Below are positions 52,572 to 61,315 of a stretch of DNA of 64,000 bases, piece after piece. The notes below the pieces were generated by a model, which saw nothing but the letters and a program-made list of their open reading frames with translations, was not told the DNA's origin and did not search any database. A program made the position numbers and the translations under genes. The DNA is from Deltaproteobacteria bacterium. Lineage in GTDB: Bacteria > Myxococcota > B64-G9. Position 1 is the first letter of the stretch, and each line of letters begins with the position of its first letter. The stretch covers positions 1 to 64,000 of the forward strand of contig JAFCZJ010000010.1 of NCBI GenBank assembly GCA_019314375.1, given 5' to 3'.

Positions 52572-54281
52572 TTAGAGCGCGTCTTCCTGGGTGACCCTGA
52601 GCACTTCTTCCATGCTCGTGACGCAGCGGGCGATTTTGTCCGCGCCGTCTTCCCGCAAGGTCAACATGCCATGGTCGCGGGCCATCTTTTTGATTTGGCC
52701 GGAGTCGACATTTTTGAGCACCAGACCCCGCAGGTCGTCGTCCACCACCAAGAGCTCGTAGATGCCGGTTCGTCCCAGGTATCCGGTGTTGAAGCACTTC
52801 TCGCATCCCACCGCTCGAAAAATTTGTTCGGGCAGTTCCAGGAGGCCGGGTTTGATGGCCAACTGGTCCCACTCCTTTTGGCTGACGGGCACAGCCTCGC
52901 GGCAAGCGGGGCATAAAGTTCGCACCAGACGCTGGGCGAGGATGGCCACCAGGGACGAGGCCACCAGAAAAGGCTCGACGCCCATGTCCACCAGTCGGGT
53001 CACGGCACCGGATGAGTCGTTGGTGTGCACCGTGGAGAAGACCAGGTGGCCGGTCAGGGAGGCCTGGATGGCTATTTCCGCCGTGGATAAGTCGCGAATC
53101 TCACCCACCATGATCACGTCCGGATCCTGGCGCAAGAAGGAGCGCAGGACGTTTGAGAAGGACAGATCGATTTTATCGTTGACGTGGATCTGACCGATGC
53201 CCGGCAGCTGGTACTCGACCGGATCTTCGACCGTCAAGATGTTGATCTTCGGCGAGTTGATCTTGTTCAATGACGCATAAAGGGTGGTGGTTTTGCCTGA
53301 TCCGGTGGGCCCTGTGACCAGCAGGATGCCGTGGGGGCGGTGGATGAGCTGGTTCATCTTGCTCAAATTGTATTCGCTCATGCCGATTTCATCGAGATCA
53401 TGCAGCACGGCCGAGCGATCCAGCAGGCGCATGACCACGCGCTCGCCGTGCACCGTCGGTACCGTGCTCAAGCGGATGTCGATGTCTTTGCCCGCTATCT
53501 TGATGCGGATGCGGCCATCCTGCGGCAGGCGCTTCTCGGCGATGTTCAGGCCGCCCATGATTTTGACGCGTGAGATGATGCTGGCCTGGAATCGTTTTTG
53601 GGTCCGTAAGATTTGATGCAGCACACCGTCGCGACGGAAACGTACGGCGATATCTCGCTCCATGGGTTCGATGTGCACGTCGCTACAGCGCTCTTTGACG
53701 GCCTGGAAGAGCAGGGAGTTGACCAGACGAATGATTGGCGCCTCGTCCGAGGCATCCAGGAGATCCTCGGGCTCTTCCAATTCGTGGGCTACGCTGTCTA
53801 AGTCCGCGCCTTCCAGATCATCGACCAAAGACTCGGCCTCGCCGGCCGTGCGATCGTAGATGCGGTTGATGCCGTCTAAGATGAGTTGCGCCTCCGCCAG
53901 CATGGGGCGGATGGGTCGGCCAAGCAGCACACGCACGTCATCCAGGGCAAAGGTGTTGAGCGGGTCGGCCACGGCGACCAAGACCTCTTCGCCATTTTCG
54001 CCCAGGGGGATGACCAGCTGTTGTTTGGCGAAGTTGATGGGGATGGCGCGGATGAGATCGACGTCCACATCGTCGGTTTTGATTTCATCGAGCACGAGCA
54101 TGTCCAATTGGGCACCCAGGGCCGAAACGACGTCCTTGGGCTTGGCCGCCTTCATGGACACCAGGATTTCCCCGATGCGTCCCCCTCGCTCGGCTTGATG
54201 AGCCAGGGCCTCTTCGATCTTTTCGTGATCGAAGCCTACGATTTCGGCGAGGATCTCGCCCAATTTGCGGCTGTCGGCCAT
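52572..54281 (-). CDS. gspE: Type II secretion ATPase GspE
   Basis: 569 aa. N-terminal MshEN-like domain (~1-145), then the ATPase core. Walker A GPTGSGKT at 324-331, Asp box, Walker B region VIMVGEIRD, and His box STVHTNDSS are all present. A tetracysteine zinc site (CPACREA...CEKCFNTG) lies near 465-510. It is the cytoplasmic motor of the T2SS and starts eight bases after gspD. Confidence 0.96.
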   Translation of the reverse strand: MADSRKLGEILAEIVGFDHEKIEEALAHQAERGGRIGEILVSMKAAKPKDVVSALGAQLDMLVLDEIKTDDVDVDLIRAIPINFAKQQLVIPLGENGEEVLVAVADPLNTFALDDVRVLLGRPIRPMLAEAQLILDGINRIYDRTAGEAESLVDDLEGADLDSVAHELEEPEDLLDASDEAPIIRLVNSLLFQAVKERCSDVHIEPMERDIAVRFRRDGVLHQILRTQKRFQASIISRVKIMGGLNIAEKRLPQDGRIRIKIAGKDIDIRLSTVPTVHGERVVMRLLDRSAVLHDLDEIGMSEYNLSKMNQLIHRPHGILLVTGPTGSGKTTTLYASLNKINSPKINILTVEDPVEYQLPGIGQIHVNDKIDLSFSNVLRSFLRQDPDVIMVGEIRDLSTAEIAIQASLTGHLVFSTVHTNDSSGAVTRLVDMGVEPFLVASSLVAILAQRLVRTLCPACREAVPVSQKEWDQLAIKPGLLELPEQIFRAVGCEKCFNTGYLGRTGIYELLVVDDDLRGLVLKNVDSGQIKKMARDHGMLTLREDGADKIARCVTSMEEVLRVTQEDAL

Positions 54282-54288
54282 GCCGGGC

Positions 54289-57087
54289 TCACTCTACTTC
54301 CAGGTGGTTGTCTTTCGACTCTGCCGAATCCGAGGCGCCATCGTCCGGGGCGTCATCCGCCGAGTCGGCGGTCGGTGTTTTGGCTTCGGGTTTCAACGTG
54401 CCTGCCTCGTCGTTTTTGGTTTCGATTTTGCCGCTGCCGTCGGGGGTGATGAGGAGCTCGGCGTTGCCTGAGCCACCGTTTTCCACTTTGCGCATCTCTT
54501 CCGACAGAACCTTGTGGATGTCCCCCAAAGGACCGCGCTTGCGCCGGAAGTCGATGAAGGCCTGGTAGTCCGATCCGGCTTCGTAGAATCGCTCCATGAA
54601 CTCCTTGCGCTCGCGTATTTTGCGCTCAAAGATGGTGCGGAAGTCGGCTTGGCTCTCGATGACGTAGGGCGTGAGAAAAAGCAAAAGATTGGTCTTGGTT
54701 TTCTGCGTGCGTTTGGTGCGGAAGAGCCAGCCAAGCACCGGGATGTCGCCCAGGATGGGGATCTTGGTCTCACCCACGTCCAGCTTCTCTCGCATCAAGC
54801 CGCCGATGACCACGGTTTGCTGATCTTTGACCACGACCACGGTCTTGGCCGATCGCTTGGTGGTCGTCGGGCCCAGGGGGTTGGAGGAGTCCTTGACCTC
54901 GCTTAGCTCTTCTTCCAGCTCGATGCGGATGTAGTCGCCCTCGTTGATTTGGGGTTTGAGCTTCAAGGTCAGGCCCACTTCTTGTCGATTGATGCCGCCC
55001 ATGCCCATCATGCCCATCATGCCGCCCAGTCCGCCCATGCCGCCCAGCATGGAGCTTGCGCCGGAAATGCCGGAGCGAGAGGCCATGGAGGCCAGACCGC
55101 TCATGCTGTTCATGCCGCCGCCGCCGCCGTAACCTGCCGGGATGGGGATGTTTTCGCCCACCATGATCTCGGCTTCTTCGTTGTCCGAGGTGAGGATGTG
55201 GGGTGTGCTGAGCACGTTGACGTTGGAGTCGGTCTGCAATGCGTGCAAGGCCACGCCAAAAGAGGGCATGGCGATGGAGCCCAGGATGCTATCCGAAGCA
55301 TTGAGCTCGGGGCCCTGCAGGCCGCTCATGAAGCCCAGCAGGCTGATGTTCGGCACCAGGGAGTTGATGTTCGAGCCCTGGGTTTTGAACTGGGTGCCGA
55401 AGAACAAAGGAACCGTCTCGCCGCTGATCTCCGCTGCCGTGCCGCCGTGAAAGGCCAGGCCCACGTCCCGGCTGGTGTCCATGTTGACTTCCATGATCAC
55501 GGCCTCGACGAAGACCTGTCGTCGCAGGATGTCCAATTTTTTTATGACCTTGTGCATGCTTTTGAAGTCGCTTTGGCTCGCTACGATGACCAAGGAGTTG
55601 GTGGCGATGTCGGCGGTTACCTTGACCTCGCCCTGGAAGAGTTCGGCGGCTTTGGTCGGACCCGATTTTCTGGAAGAAGACCGCTTTCCCGATCCGCCCT
55701 TGCGGATTCCAGAGCTGGTCCCCTGGGCTAAAGAAGTCAAAGTCTGGGCCAATTCTTCGGCGTCGGCGTGTTTCAAGTAGATTACCTGGATTTGGCCCTC
55801 GCCGGGGATGGGCACGTCGAGTTTGTCGATGAGCTCTTGGATCCGAGGGAAGGAGCGGGCCGTGGCCATCACGATGAGCTGGTTGGTGCGCTCGTCGGAG
55901 ATGATCTTTGAGACGCTCACGCCGTCTTCATCGGGGCCGCCTCCGCCTGCCGGCGGGGCCTTCTTGATACCCTTCTTGCCGCGAACCGGTTTGATTCGAT
56001 GGCTTTTGCCTGCTTTGCTTTTGCCCTTGCCCTTGGTGCCGAAGATTTCCTCCAGGGTGGTCGCCAGTTCCGTGGCCATGGCGAAGTTGACCTGAAGCAC
56101 CCGAATCTCTTCCTGACCCAGCGGGGTGTCCAGTTGGTCCAAGATGCGCATGATTCGGTGCATGTTGGAACCCGTGTCCGAGATGATTAGGCTGTTGGTG
56201 GGGGCGTATGGATAGCTGTCGCCATCTTTGGTTGTCAACTGCTTGACCGTGGCGTTGACCGTGTTCGCGTCGATGTACTTGAGCTGAAGCAAGCGGGTGA
56301 CCATCATGTCGAGTTCCGGGATGTCGACCTCTTCACCGATGTAGGTGGGGATGGTGTCTTTGGCGGCTTCACGCTTCATTTGGACTTTGTAAAAGCGCCC
56401 CACTTTGACCACCGTCATGTTGTTTACGTTCAGCGCGGAGAGAAAAGCCCGATAGGCTTCGCCGGGCGATACAGGGGTGTTGGACAAGATGGTGATCTTG
56501 CCTCCGCGGATGCCGTCGCCAATGATAAAGTTCTTGCAGGTTTGTTCACTGATCCACTGGACGATTTCCAGCACTTCGGCTTCGTTGAAATTCATGCGCA
56601 CTTTGACATGGGCGGGCAGCGGGCGACAGCGCTTGTCTTTGTCCTTGAGGGCAGCCGAGCCGTCCTTCTTCGGTGTGGCCTCGGCATCCACCGGGCTGGA
56701 GGGGCCTTTGAGCTTTCTCGTGGCTTTGCTTCCCTTGCGGCGATCCTGGGGTTTTCGCCCGCTGGGTTTGCGATCGCGATCTTGAGGTCGCCAGCTGCGT
56801 GGCCCTTTGACCTGCTGGCCGGCGCGGCCACCGCGGGAGCGCAAATTGGGTTTGGCTGGGTTCATGCGCGGCCCGGGCTTGAAACCACCTCGGCGGGCCG
56901 GAGCCAGGCCCGGGCGGCTGAGTTTCTTGACGTTGCCCAGGTTGGGTCCCGCGGGTCGCTTCGGCGGTTTCTTCTCTGTCTTTTGCACCAGAAGTTGTTC
57001 CGCGCGATCCTTTTTGGCCATACCCGCTTGCGGGTTGGCCAGCAAGCCCAGGGTCACGAGACTCGACAAAAGCAAGGTTGTGATCAT
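54289..57087 (-). CDS. gspD: Type II secretion secretin GspD with Gly/Met-rich insert
   Basis: 932 aa, above the usual 650-750. Signal peptide 1-24, then a ~130-residue Lys/Arg/Pro-rich region (~25-160) that is not typical. N0-N3 domains run from ~160 (VRMNFNEAEVLEIVQWI...). The secretin domain begins near 545 (VFVEAVIMEVNMDTSRDVGL) and ends with VGETKIPILGDIPVLGWLF. A Gly/Met/Ser-rich insert (~655-700) sits in the pore-forming region just before QEVGLTLKLKPQIN. It forms the outer-membrane channel. Confidence 0.95.
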   Translation of the reverse strand: MITTLLLSSLVTLGLLANPQAGMAKKDRAEQLLVQKTEKKPPKRPAGPNLGNVKKLSRPGLAPARRGGFKPGPRMNPAKPNLRSRGGRAGQQVKGPRSWRPQDRDRKPSGRKPQDRRKGSKATRKLKGPSSPVDAEATPKKDGSAALKDKDKRCRPLPAHVKVRMNFNEAEVLEIVQWISEQTCKNFIIGDGIRGGKITILSNTPVSPGEAYRAFLSALNVNNMTVVKVGRFYKVQMKREAAKDTIPTYIGEEVDIPELDMMVTRLLQLKYIDANTVNATVKQLTTKDGDSYPYAPTNSLIISDTGSNMHRIMRILDQLDTPLGQEEIRVLQVNFAMATELATTLEEIFGTKGKGKSKAGKSHRIKPVRGKKGIKKAPPAGGGGPDEDGVSVSKIISDERTNQLIVMATARSFPRIQELIDKLDVPIPGEGQIQVIYLKHADAEELAQTLTSLAQGTSSGIRKGGSGKRSSSRKSGPTKAAELFQGEVKVTADIATNSLVIVASQSDFKSMHKVIKKLDILRRQVFVEAVIMEVNMDTSRDVGLAFHGGTAAEISGETVPLFFGTQFKTQGSNINSLVPNISLLGFMSGLQGPELNASDSILGSIAMPSFGVALHALQTDSNVNVLSTPHILTSDNEEAEIMVGENIPIPAGYGGGGGMNSMSGLASMASRSGISGASSMLGGMGGLGGMMGMMGMGGINRQEVGLTLKLKPQINEGDYIRIELEEELSEVKDSSNPLGPTTTKRSAKTVVVVKDQQTVVIGGLMREKLDVGETKIPILGDIPVLGWLFRTKRTQKTKTNLLLFLTPYVIESQADFRTIFERKIRERKEFMERFYEAGSDYQAFIDFRRKRGPLGDIHKVLSEEMRKVENGGSGNAELLITPDGSGKIETKNDEAGTLKPEAKTPTADSADDAPDDGASDSAESKDNHLEVE

Positions 57088-57108
57088 GATGGCTTTCTCC
57101 TCGGCTGC

Positions 57109-58029
57109 CTATTCGATGCCGTAGCTCATTTTCTGGCTCTTTCCCCTGCGGGTCAGTTCCACGTCGACGGAGCGAGCAGTCTTAAGTTTTTGGTAGATCT
57201 CTAAGGCCTTGTCCGGGCTGTCGATGGCGTAACCATTGATCTTGTGCACGATGTCGCCGTTTTGGATGCCCAACTTGCTGTATAGCGAGCCTGGGCGAAT
57301 GGCGAACAGTTTGAACCCATTGGATTTTCCGTCCTTGAACGAGGGCACGATGCGGGCCTGCATGGCGATGGAGTTCAGGTTGGACAGGGTTTTGTCGATC
57401 TCCGCTCGCTCGATGGAGTACTTATTCTTACCCAATTTCTTGATGCCCTCGCCGCCTTTGCCGCCTTTGGCTACCTTGGGTTTCTTGCCCGGTTTTCTCT
57501 TGGGTTGAGCCTTTTCTTGCAGCATCAGGTATTCTCGGTTGCCGTTGTGATTGATGACCACCCGATCGGTGAGGATCAGCAAGATGGTGGCTTCTTCCAT
57601 GAGGCTGCCGCCGGTGCGATAAGCGCCTGTTTCCGATGAGGTTTGGTCCGTGATCATGGCCATGGACCACTTGACGTCGTCGGCCACGATGGTTCCCACC
57701 AGTGTTGCGCGCAGCTCGCTCTCGCTACCATAATCGCCGAGCAGCTCATTCGCTCGAGTTTCGTCGAGGCCGACGCCATCTTCGGTGGTCTCGACCGGCA
57801 AGGCCACGGCCGAGCCGAAGTAGTTGCGTTCGACGATCACCCGGTTGTTTTGGCGCTTGGCGTGGTCACGTCGTCCCTTTCCTCTGTGACTGCGGACCTT
57901 GGGTAGGCTCGGGATGCCGCGGAGTTTGTGGGCGATGACCTCGTTGGCACCACCGGCCAGCAACCAAGCCGAAAGGGCCAAGAAAAGCAAATTGACCGCC
58001 CAGAAGTGTTTCTTGATCATCGCTTCCAT
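57109..58029 (-). CDS. gspC: Type II secretion protein GspC with PDZ domain
   Basis: 306 aa from ATG 58029; the longer frame to 58137 would cover the sigma-54 promoter. One N-terminal membrane helix (MIKKHFWAVNLLFLALSAWLL in parts), an HR domain (~75-160, VERNYFGSAVALP...LRATLVGTIV), then a PDZ domain (~215-305, IRPGSLYSKLGIQNGDIVHKINGY in parts). GspC links the inner platform to GspD and helps recruit substrates. First gene of the operon. Confidence 0.93.
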   Translation of the reverse strand: MEAMIKKHFWAVNLLFLALSAWLLAGGANEVIAHKLRGIPSLPKVRSHRGKGRRDHAKRQNNRVIVERNYFGSAVALPVETTEDGVGLDETRANELLGDYGSESELRATLVGTIVADDVKWSMAMITDQTSSETGAYRTGGSLMEEATILLILTDRVVINHNGNREYLMLQEKAQPKRKPGKKPKVAKGGKGGEGIKKLGKNKYSIERAEIDKTLSNLNSIAMQARIVPSFKDGKSNGFKLFAIRPGSLYSKLGIQNGDIVHKINGYAIDSPDKALEIYQKLKTARSVDVELTRRGKSQKMSYGIE

Positions 58030-58075
58030 ATTTATTCGCTCTTTCCCTTTTGGGAGACTACCGACTCGGGAATTG

Positions 58076-58092
58076 AGCAATTGCCGTGCCAA
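58076..58092 (-). promoter_or_regulatory. Sigma-54 promoter of the gspC-N operon
   Basis: The minus strand reads TTGGCACGGCAATTGCT, matching the consensus TGGCACG-N4-TTGCW at both the GG and GC elements. The start would lie near 58065, giving a leader of about 36 bases with GGGAAAGAG before ATG 58029. This implies that an enhancer-binding ATPase controls type II secretion here. Confidence 0.75.
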
Positions 58093-58234
58093 AAGCCTCG
58101 TTCCCAAGGCCAGCCTTTCTCCCCGCCAAGTCCTCAAATATCAAGGGAATTTTCTCGAGCCCGGCCACACCTCGGGTGCCAGGTGATTCGAGCCAAGACA
58201 ATTTGGCAAGGCGGGTCTCGGTAGATCCGAGGCG

Positions 58235-58249
58235 ATGACATTTTGTCAT
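58235..58249. promoter_or_regulatory. Inverted repeat, possible enhancer-binding site
   Basis: ATGACA and TGTCAT are separated by TTT. The site lies about 145 bases upstream of the sigma-54 promoter of gspC, in the range used by enhancer-binding proteins. It shares GACA/TGTC half-sites with the palindrome upstream of the other sigma-54 promoter (29676-29691), with a 3-base rather than 4-base gap. Confidence 0.35.
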
Positions 58250-58262
58250 GAGATTTTAAATA

Positions 58263-58434
58263 CCCGGGGTGTTGCCCGAGGGGTGTTTCCCCGGGTGTTG
58301 CCGTACCCGGGACGTTGCCCCGTGACCCGGGACGTTGCCCCGTGACCCGGGACGTTGCCCCGTGACGTTGCCCCGTGACGTTGCCGTACCCAGGGCGTTG
58401 CCCTGGGCTTTTGTATTGCGCCCCTTTGGGGCTT
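58263..58434. repeat. GC-rich palindromic repeat array (REP-like)
   Basis: A unit CCCGGGACGTTGCCCCGTGA occurs three times in a row (58306-58365), flanked by variants built around GTTGCC. The array ends in a hairpin CCCAGGGC/GCCCTGGG (58389-58407, followed by CTTTT) and a second one GCCCC/GGGGC (58420-58432). Each unit can fold back. Translating it on the minus strand gives an Arg/Pro/Gly-rich frame of 73 codons that I take as spurious. Together with its flanks it fills the ~500-base gap between gspC and the oxidoreductase gene. Confidence 0.85.
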
Positions 58435-58536
58435 GGATGACTTCGTCCTCTTGCTTGCCCTGAACACGGCCCTGTGCTAGAAATTCAGCGCCGTCGGCAT
58501 TTTGCCTTCGGCTTGGTGAGTTACGGAGGGTTGGTT

Positions 58537-59460
58537 TTGCAGCCTGAGCCCATTCGCATTGCGGTGGTTGGTGTCGGTCGATTCGGCAGCTTTCACTGTG
58601 GCAAGATCAAGAGTCTTCCTGGGGTTAGCCTGGATGCCGTGGTGGATCTGGACCCGGCTCGGGCGGGCGAGGCGGCGCGGCGTTTCGGCACGAGGGCTTT
58701 GACGCGACCTGGTGAGTTGGCTGGGCGGGTGCAGGCCGCGGTGGTGGCGGTGCCCACCCCGGAACACCACGCGGTGGCGAGTGAATTGCTGCGGGCGGGC
58801 CTGGATCTTTTGGTGGAGAAACCCCTGGCGGCCACGTCGGCGCAGGCCGCCGAGTTGGTGCATTTGGCCGAGACGGGTAAACGTTTTTTGCAGGTGGGAC
58901 ACCTTGAGCGTTTTAATCCCATTGTGCGCGCGGCATTGCCCCGCATAGGGACGCCCCGTTACGTTCGCTATGAACGCCTGGGGCCATGGCCGGAACAGGA
59001 CGTGCGGACGGATGTGGTCTTGGAGCTTATGACCCACGATTTGGACCTTTTGCTTCAATTGACTCAGGCACCCTTGGTCTCCATTTCCGCAACGGGACAT
59101 TGCGTGGCCAGCCCTTATCTGGATCTGGTCAACGCCAGGTTGGAATTCGCCGACGGTCTGATAGCGGACTTGTCGGCATCTCGTGTGCATCACCGTCGCT
59201 CCAGGGTGATGACGGTGCTGGACGAAGACGGTTTGATCGAGGTGGATCTGGAGGGTCAGCAGCTTTGGCGGAGCCGGGCTTTGCACGGAGACCTGCATTG
59301 CGAGAACCTGAGCCTGGAACCCGGCGACGCCCTGATGGATCAAGATCGAGCCTTTGTTGAAGCCCTCGAGATGAGTCGGGTGCCCGCGGTCTGCGGGTCG
59401 GCTGGAGAAGCCGCGGTGCGTTTGGCTGAACAAATTCTTTCGTCTATCCAAAAGCCATAA
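58537..59460 (+). CDS. Gfo/Idh/MocA-family oxidoreductase, possibly GnnA-like
   Basis: 307 aa from TTG 58537, with GGAGGG six bases upstream; the longer frame from GTG 58474 has no ribosome site. NAD(P)-binding motif VGVGRFGSFH (~9-18) and catalytic EKPLA near 94. HDLDLLLQL (~165) fits the family. It sits directly before lpxB, the place where GnnA occurs in bacteria making UDP-3-amino-GlcNAc for lipid A. The GnnB aminotransferase is not visible here, so the specific role is inference. Confidence 0.85.
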   Translation: MQPEPIRIAVVGVGRFGSFHCGKIKSLPGVSLDAVVDLDPARAGEAARRFGTRALTRPGELAGRVQAAVVAVPTPEHHAVASELLRAGLDLLVEKPLAATSAQAAELVHLAETGKRFLQVGHLERFNPIVRAALPRIGTPRYVRYERLGPWPEQDVRTDVVLELMTHDLDLLLQLTQAPLVSISATGHCVASPYLDLVNARLEFADGLIADLSASRVHHRRSRVMTVLDEDGLIEVDLEGQQLWRSRALHGDLHCENLSLEPGDALMDQDRAFVEALEMSRVPAVCGSAGEAAVRLAEQILSSIQKP

Positions 59461-59474
59461 GCGGGGTAAGCGAA

Positions 59475-60584
59475 GTGAGTCTTCTGGTGGTGGCGGGGGA
59501 GGCCTCCGGTGATGGCCATGCCGCCAGGGTCGTGGCTGAGTTGCGCCGTCGCCATGGGGACGTGGAAGTGTTTGGGCTTGGGCGGCAAGAGCTCTTGGCC
59601 CAGGGCTTGGACCCGATTGGTTCAAGCGAAGTGCTCAACCTGGTGGGTCTGACCGAAGTGCTGAGGCGCTTGCCTGCGATTTTTCGCTTGCGCAATCGCT
59701 TGCTGGAAGAAGTGCGCAGGAGAAAACCCACGGCGGCTTTGTTGGTCGACCTGCCGGGTTTCAACCTGCATTTAGCGGGCAAGCTGAAAAAGATGGGTGT
59801 GCCCGTGACTTACTATGTGGCACCCCAGGCCTGGGCTTGGCGCAAGGGGCGGGTGAAGAAGATCCGGCGGCGCGTGGACAAGCTCTGCGCCATTTTTCCT
59901 TTTGAGAAACTCTTTTTTGGGCAGGCCGGGGTGCCGGTGGAGTACGTGGGCCATCCCCTGAGCGAGAAGGCATGGGGAAATCCGCCGTTAGACGAGCGAC
60001 TGGTGGCCATCGTGCCGGGCTCCAGGCCGGGCGAGATCGAGCGACTGCTTCCCATGCTTGCGGTATCGGCGCGTTTGTTGTCTGAGCGGATGGGCCGTCT
60101 GCGTTTTCGTCTTCCGGTGGCGCCAGGCTTGGACCCAACGCGGATCCGGCAGATTTTGGACCAGGCCGAAGTGGAGGTTGAGTTGGTCGACGGCGGGGCG
60201 CCGGCCGCCCTCCGAGGTGCTCGACTTGCCTTGGTGACTTCGGGGACTGCCTCCTTGGAGGCCGCTTTTTCCAAGGTGCCCATGGTCGTCGTGTACAAAA
60301 TGGGGCGCTTGTCATATTTATTGGGTCGCGCCATGTTCCGCTTGCGTCATTTCTGCATTGTCAACATACTGGCGGGTAAAACCGTGGTGCCCGAGTTGCT
60401 GCAAGGCCGGGCGCGGCCGGCCGCCGTTGTGGAGCAGGCCATGCGCATGCTTGAAGAAGGCGAAGCGCGACGGCGAGCTTTGGCGGGCATGCAAGAGGTG
60501 GTTTCTGCCCTGGGCGAAGCCAAGCCCAGTCAACGGGTGGCCGAAGTCTTGGGTGAGTGGCTGCCCGGTCGGGAGGTCTCATGA
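59475..60584 (+). CDS. lpxB: Lipid-A-disaccharide synthase
   Basis: 369 aa from GTG 59475, with GGGGTAAG upstream. GT19 glycosyltransferase that joins UDP-2,3-diacylglucosamine and lipid X to form the lipid A disaccharide at the inner membrane. Family motifs: LLVVAGEASGDGHAA (2-16), LVDLPGFNLHLA, YYVAPQAWAWRKGR, FPFEKLFF, YVGHPL, and VTSGTASLEAA. Length is normal. It indicates an outer membrane with lipopolysaccharide. Confidence 0.95.
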   Translation: MSLLVVAGEASGDGHAARVVAELRRRHGDVEVFGLGRQELLAQGLDPIGSSEVLNLVGLTEVLRRLPAIFRLRNRLLEEVRRRKPTAALLVDLPGFNLHLAGKLKKMGVPVTYYVAPQAWAWRKGRVKKIRRRVDKLCAIFPFEKLFFGQAGVPVEYVGHPLSEKAWGNPPLDERLVAIVPGSRPGEIERLLPMLAVSARLLSERMGRLRFRLPVAPGLDPTRIRQILDQAEVEVELVDGGAPAALRGARLALVTSGTASLEAAFSKVPMVVVYKMGRLSYLLGRAMFRLRHFCIVNILAGKTVVPELLQGRARPAAVVEQAMRMLEEGEARRRALAGMQEVVSALGEAKPSQRVAEVLGEWLPGREVS

Positions 60585-61303
60585 AGAAGGTAAAGCACGA
60601 CACCGCAATCGTCATTCCGACATACAACGAGCGAGAGAACGTTCTGGCCATTTGCGAGGCCGTACTGGCCCAAATGGATGCACGGATTTGGATCGTGGAC
60701 GACGACAGCCCGGACGGCACCGGGGAGTTGGCTGACGAGCTGGCAAGCAAGGAGGCTCGCGTTCGCGTTTTGCACCGGCGAGGTCGCCCTCGTGGACTGG
60801 GTCCCGCCTATCGTGATGGCTTCGTACAAGCCCTGTCCGAAGACGTGGACTTTGTTATGCAGATGGACGCCGATTTTTCTCACGACCCGGCCATGGTGCC
60901 TGTTTTGAGGCAAGCGGCCGAAGAGGCTGATTTGGTTCTCGGTTCGCGTTATGTGGAAGGCGGCGGCACCCAGGACTGGAGCCTGTTGCGGCGTTTCATC
61001 AGCCAGGGGGGCTCCACTTATGCTCGCCTGATTTTGGGCATGCCCATCAAGGATGTCACAGGGGGGTTCAAGTGTTGGCGGGCCAGCGCCTTGCGTGATC
61101 TTCATCCAGAACGTGTTGCCTCCACCGGCTTCGCTTTCCAGATCGAAATGAATCACCTGGCCTTGAAATCCGGCATGCGAGTCGTCGAGCATCCCATCCT
61201 TTTCGCGGACCGCCTGCGGGGTGATTCCAAAATGTCTTTTGGGATTTTCCTCGAGGGACTTTTGGCTGTCTGGCGCATTCGTTATCGCCACGGCAGGCGT
61301 TGA
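60581..61303 (+). CDS. Polyprenyl-phosphate sugar transferase (Dpm1-like, GT2)
   Basis: 240 aa from ATG 60581, overlapping the lpxB stop by four bases, with GGGAGG upstream. GT2 fold: AIVIPTYNERENV (~9), WIVDDDSPDGTGELA (~39), GLGPAYRDGFVQA (~70), and the metal-binding QMDADFSHDP (~92). The short form ends without membrane helices, as in soluble dolichol-phosphate-mannose-synthase-like enzymes. It should load a sugar onto undecaprenyl phosphate, possibly as donor for the GT39 enzyme encoded next. Confidence 0.9.
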   Translation: MKKVKHDTAIVIPTYNERENVLAICEAVLAQMDARIWIVDDDSPDGTGELADELASKEARVRVLHRRGRPRGLGPAYRDGFVQALSEDVDFVMQMDADFSHDPAMVPVLRQAAEEADLVLGSRYVEGGGTQDWSLLRRFISQGGSTYARLILGMPIKDVTGGFKCWRASALRDLHPERVASTGFAFQIEMNHLALKSGMRVVEHPILFADRLRGDSKMSFGIFLEGLLAVWRIRYRHGRR

Positions 61304-61315
61304 GGCCATGGCGAT

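Noticed and set aside
58246-58467. 73-codon minus-strand frame across the repeat array
   Set aside because: It is a translation of the palindromic repeats (Arg/Gly/Pro/Thr only), with no ribosome site.
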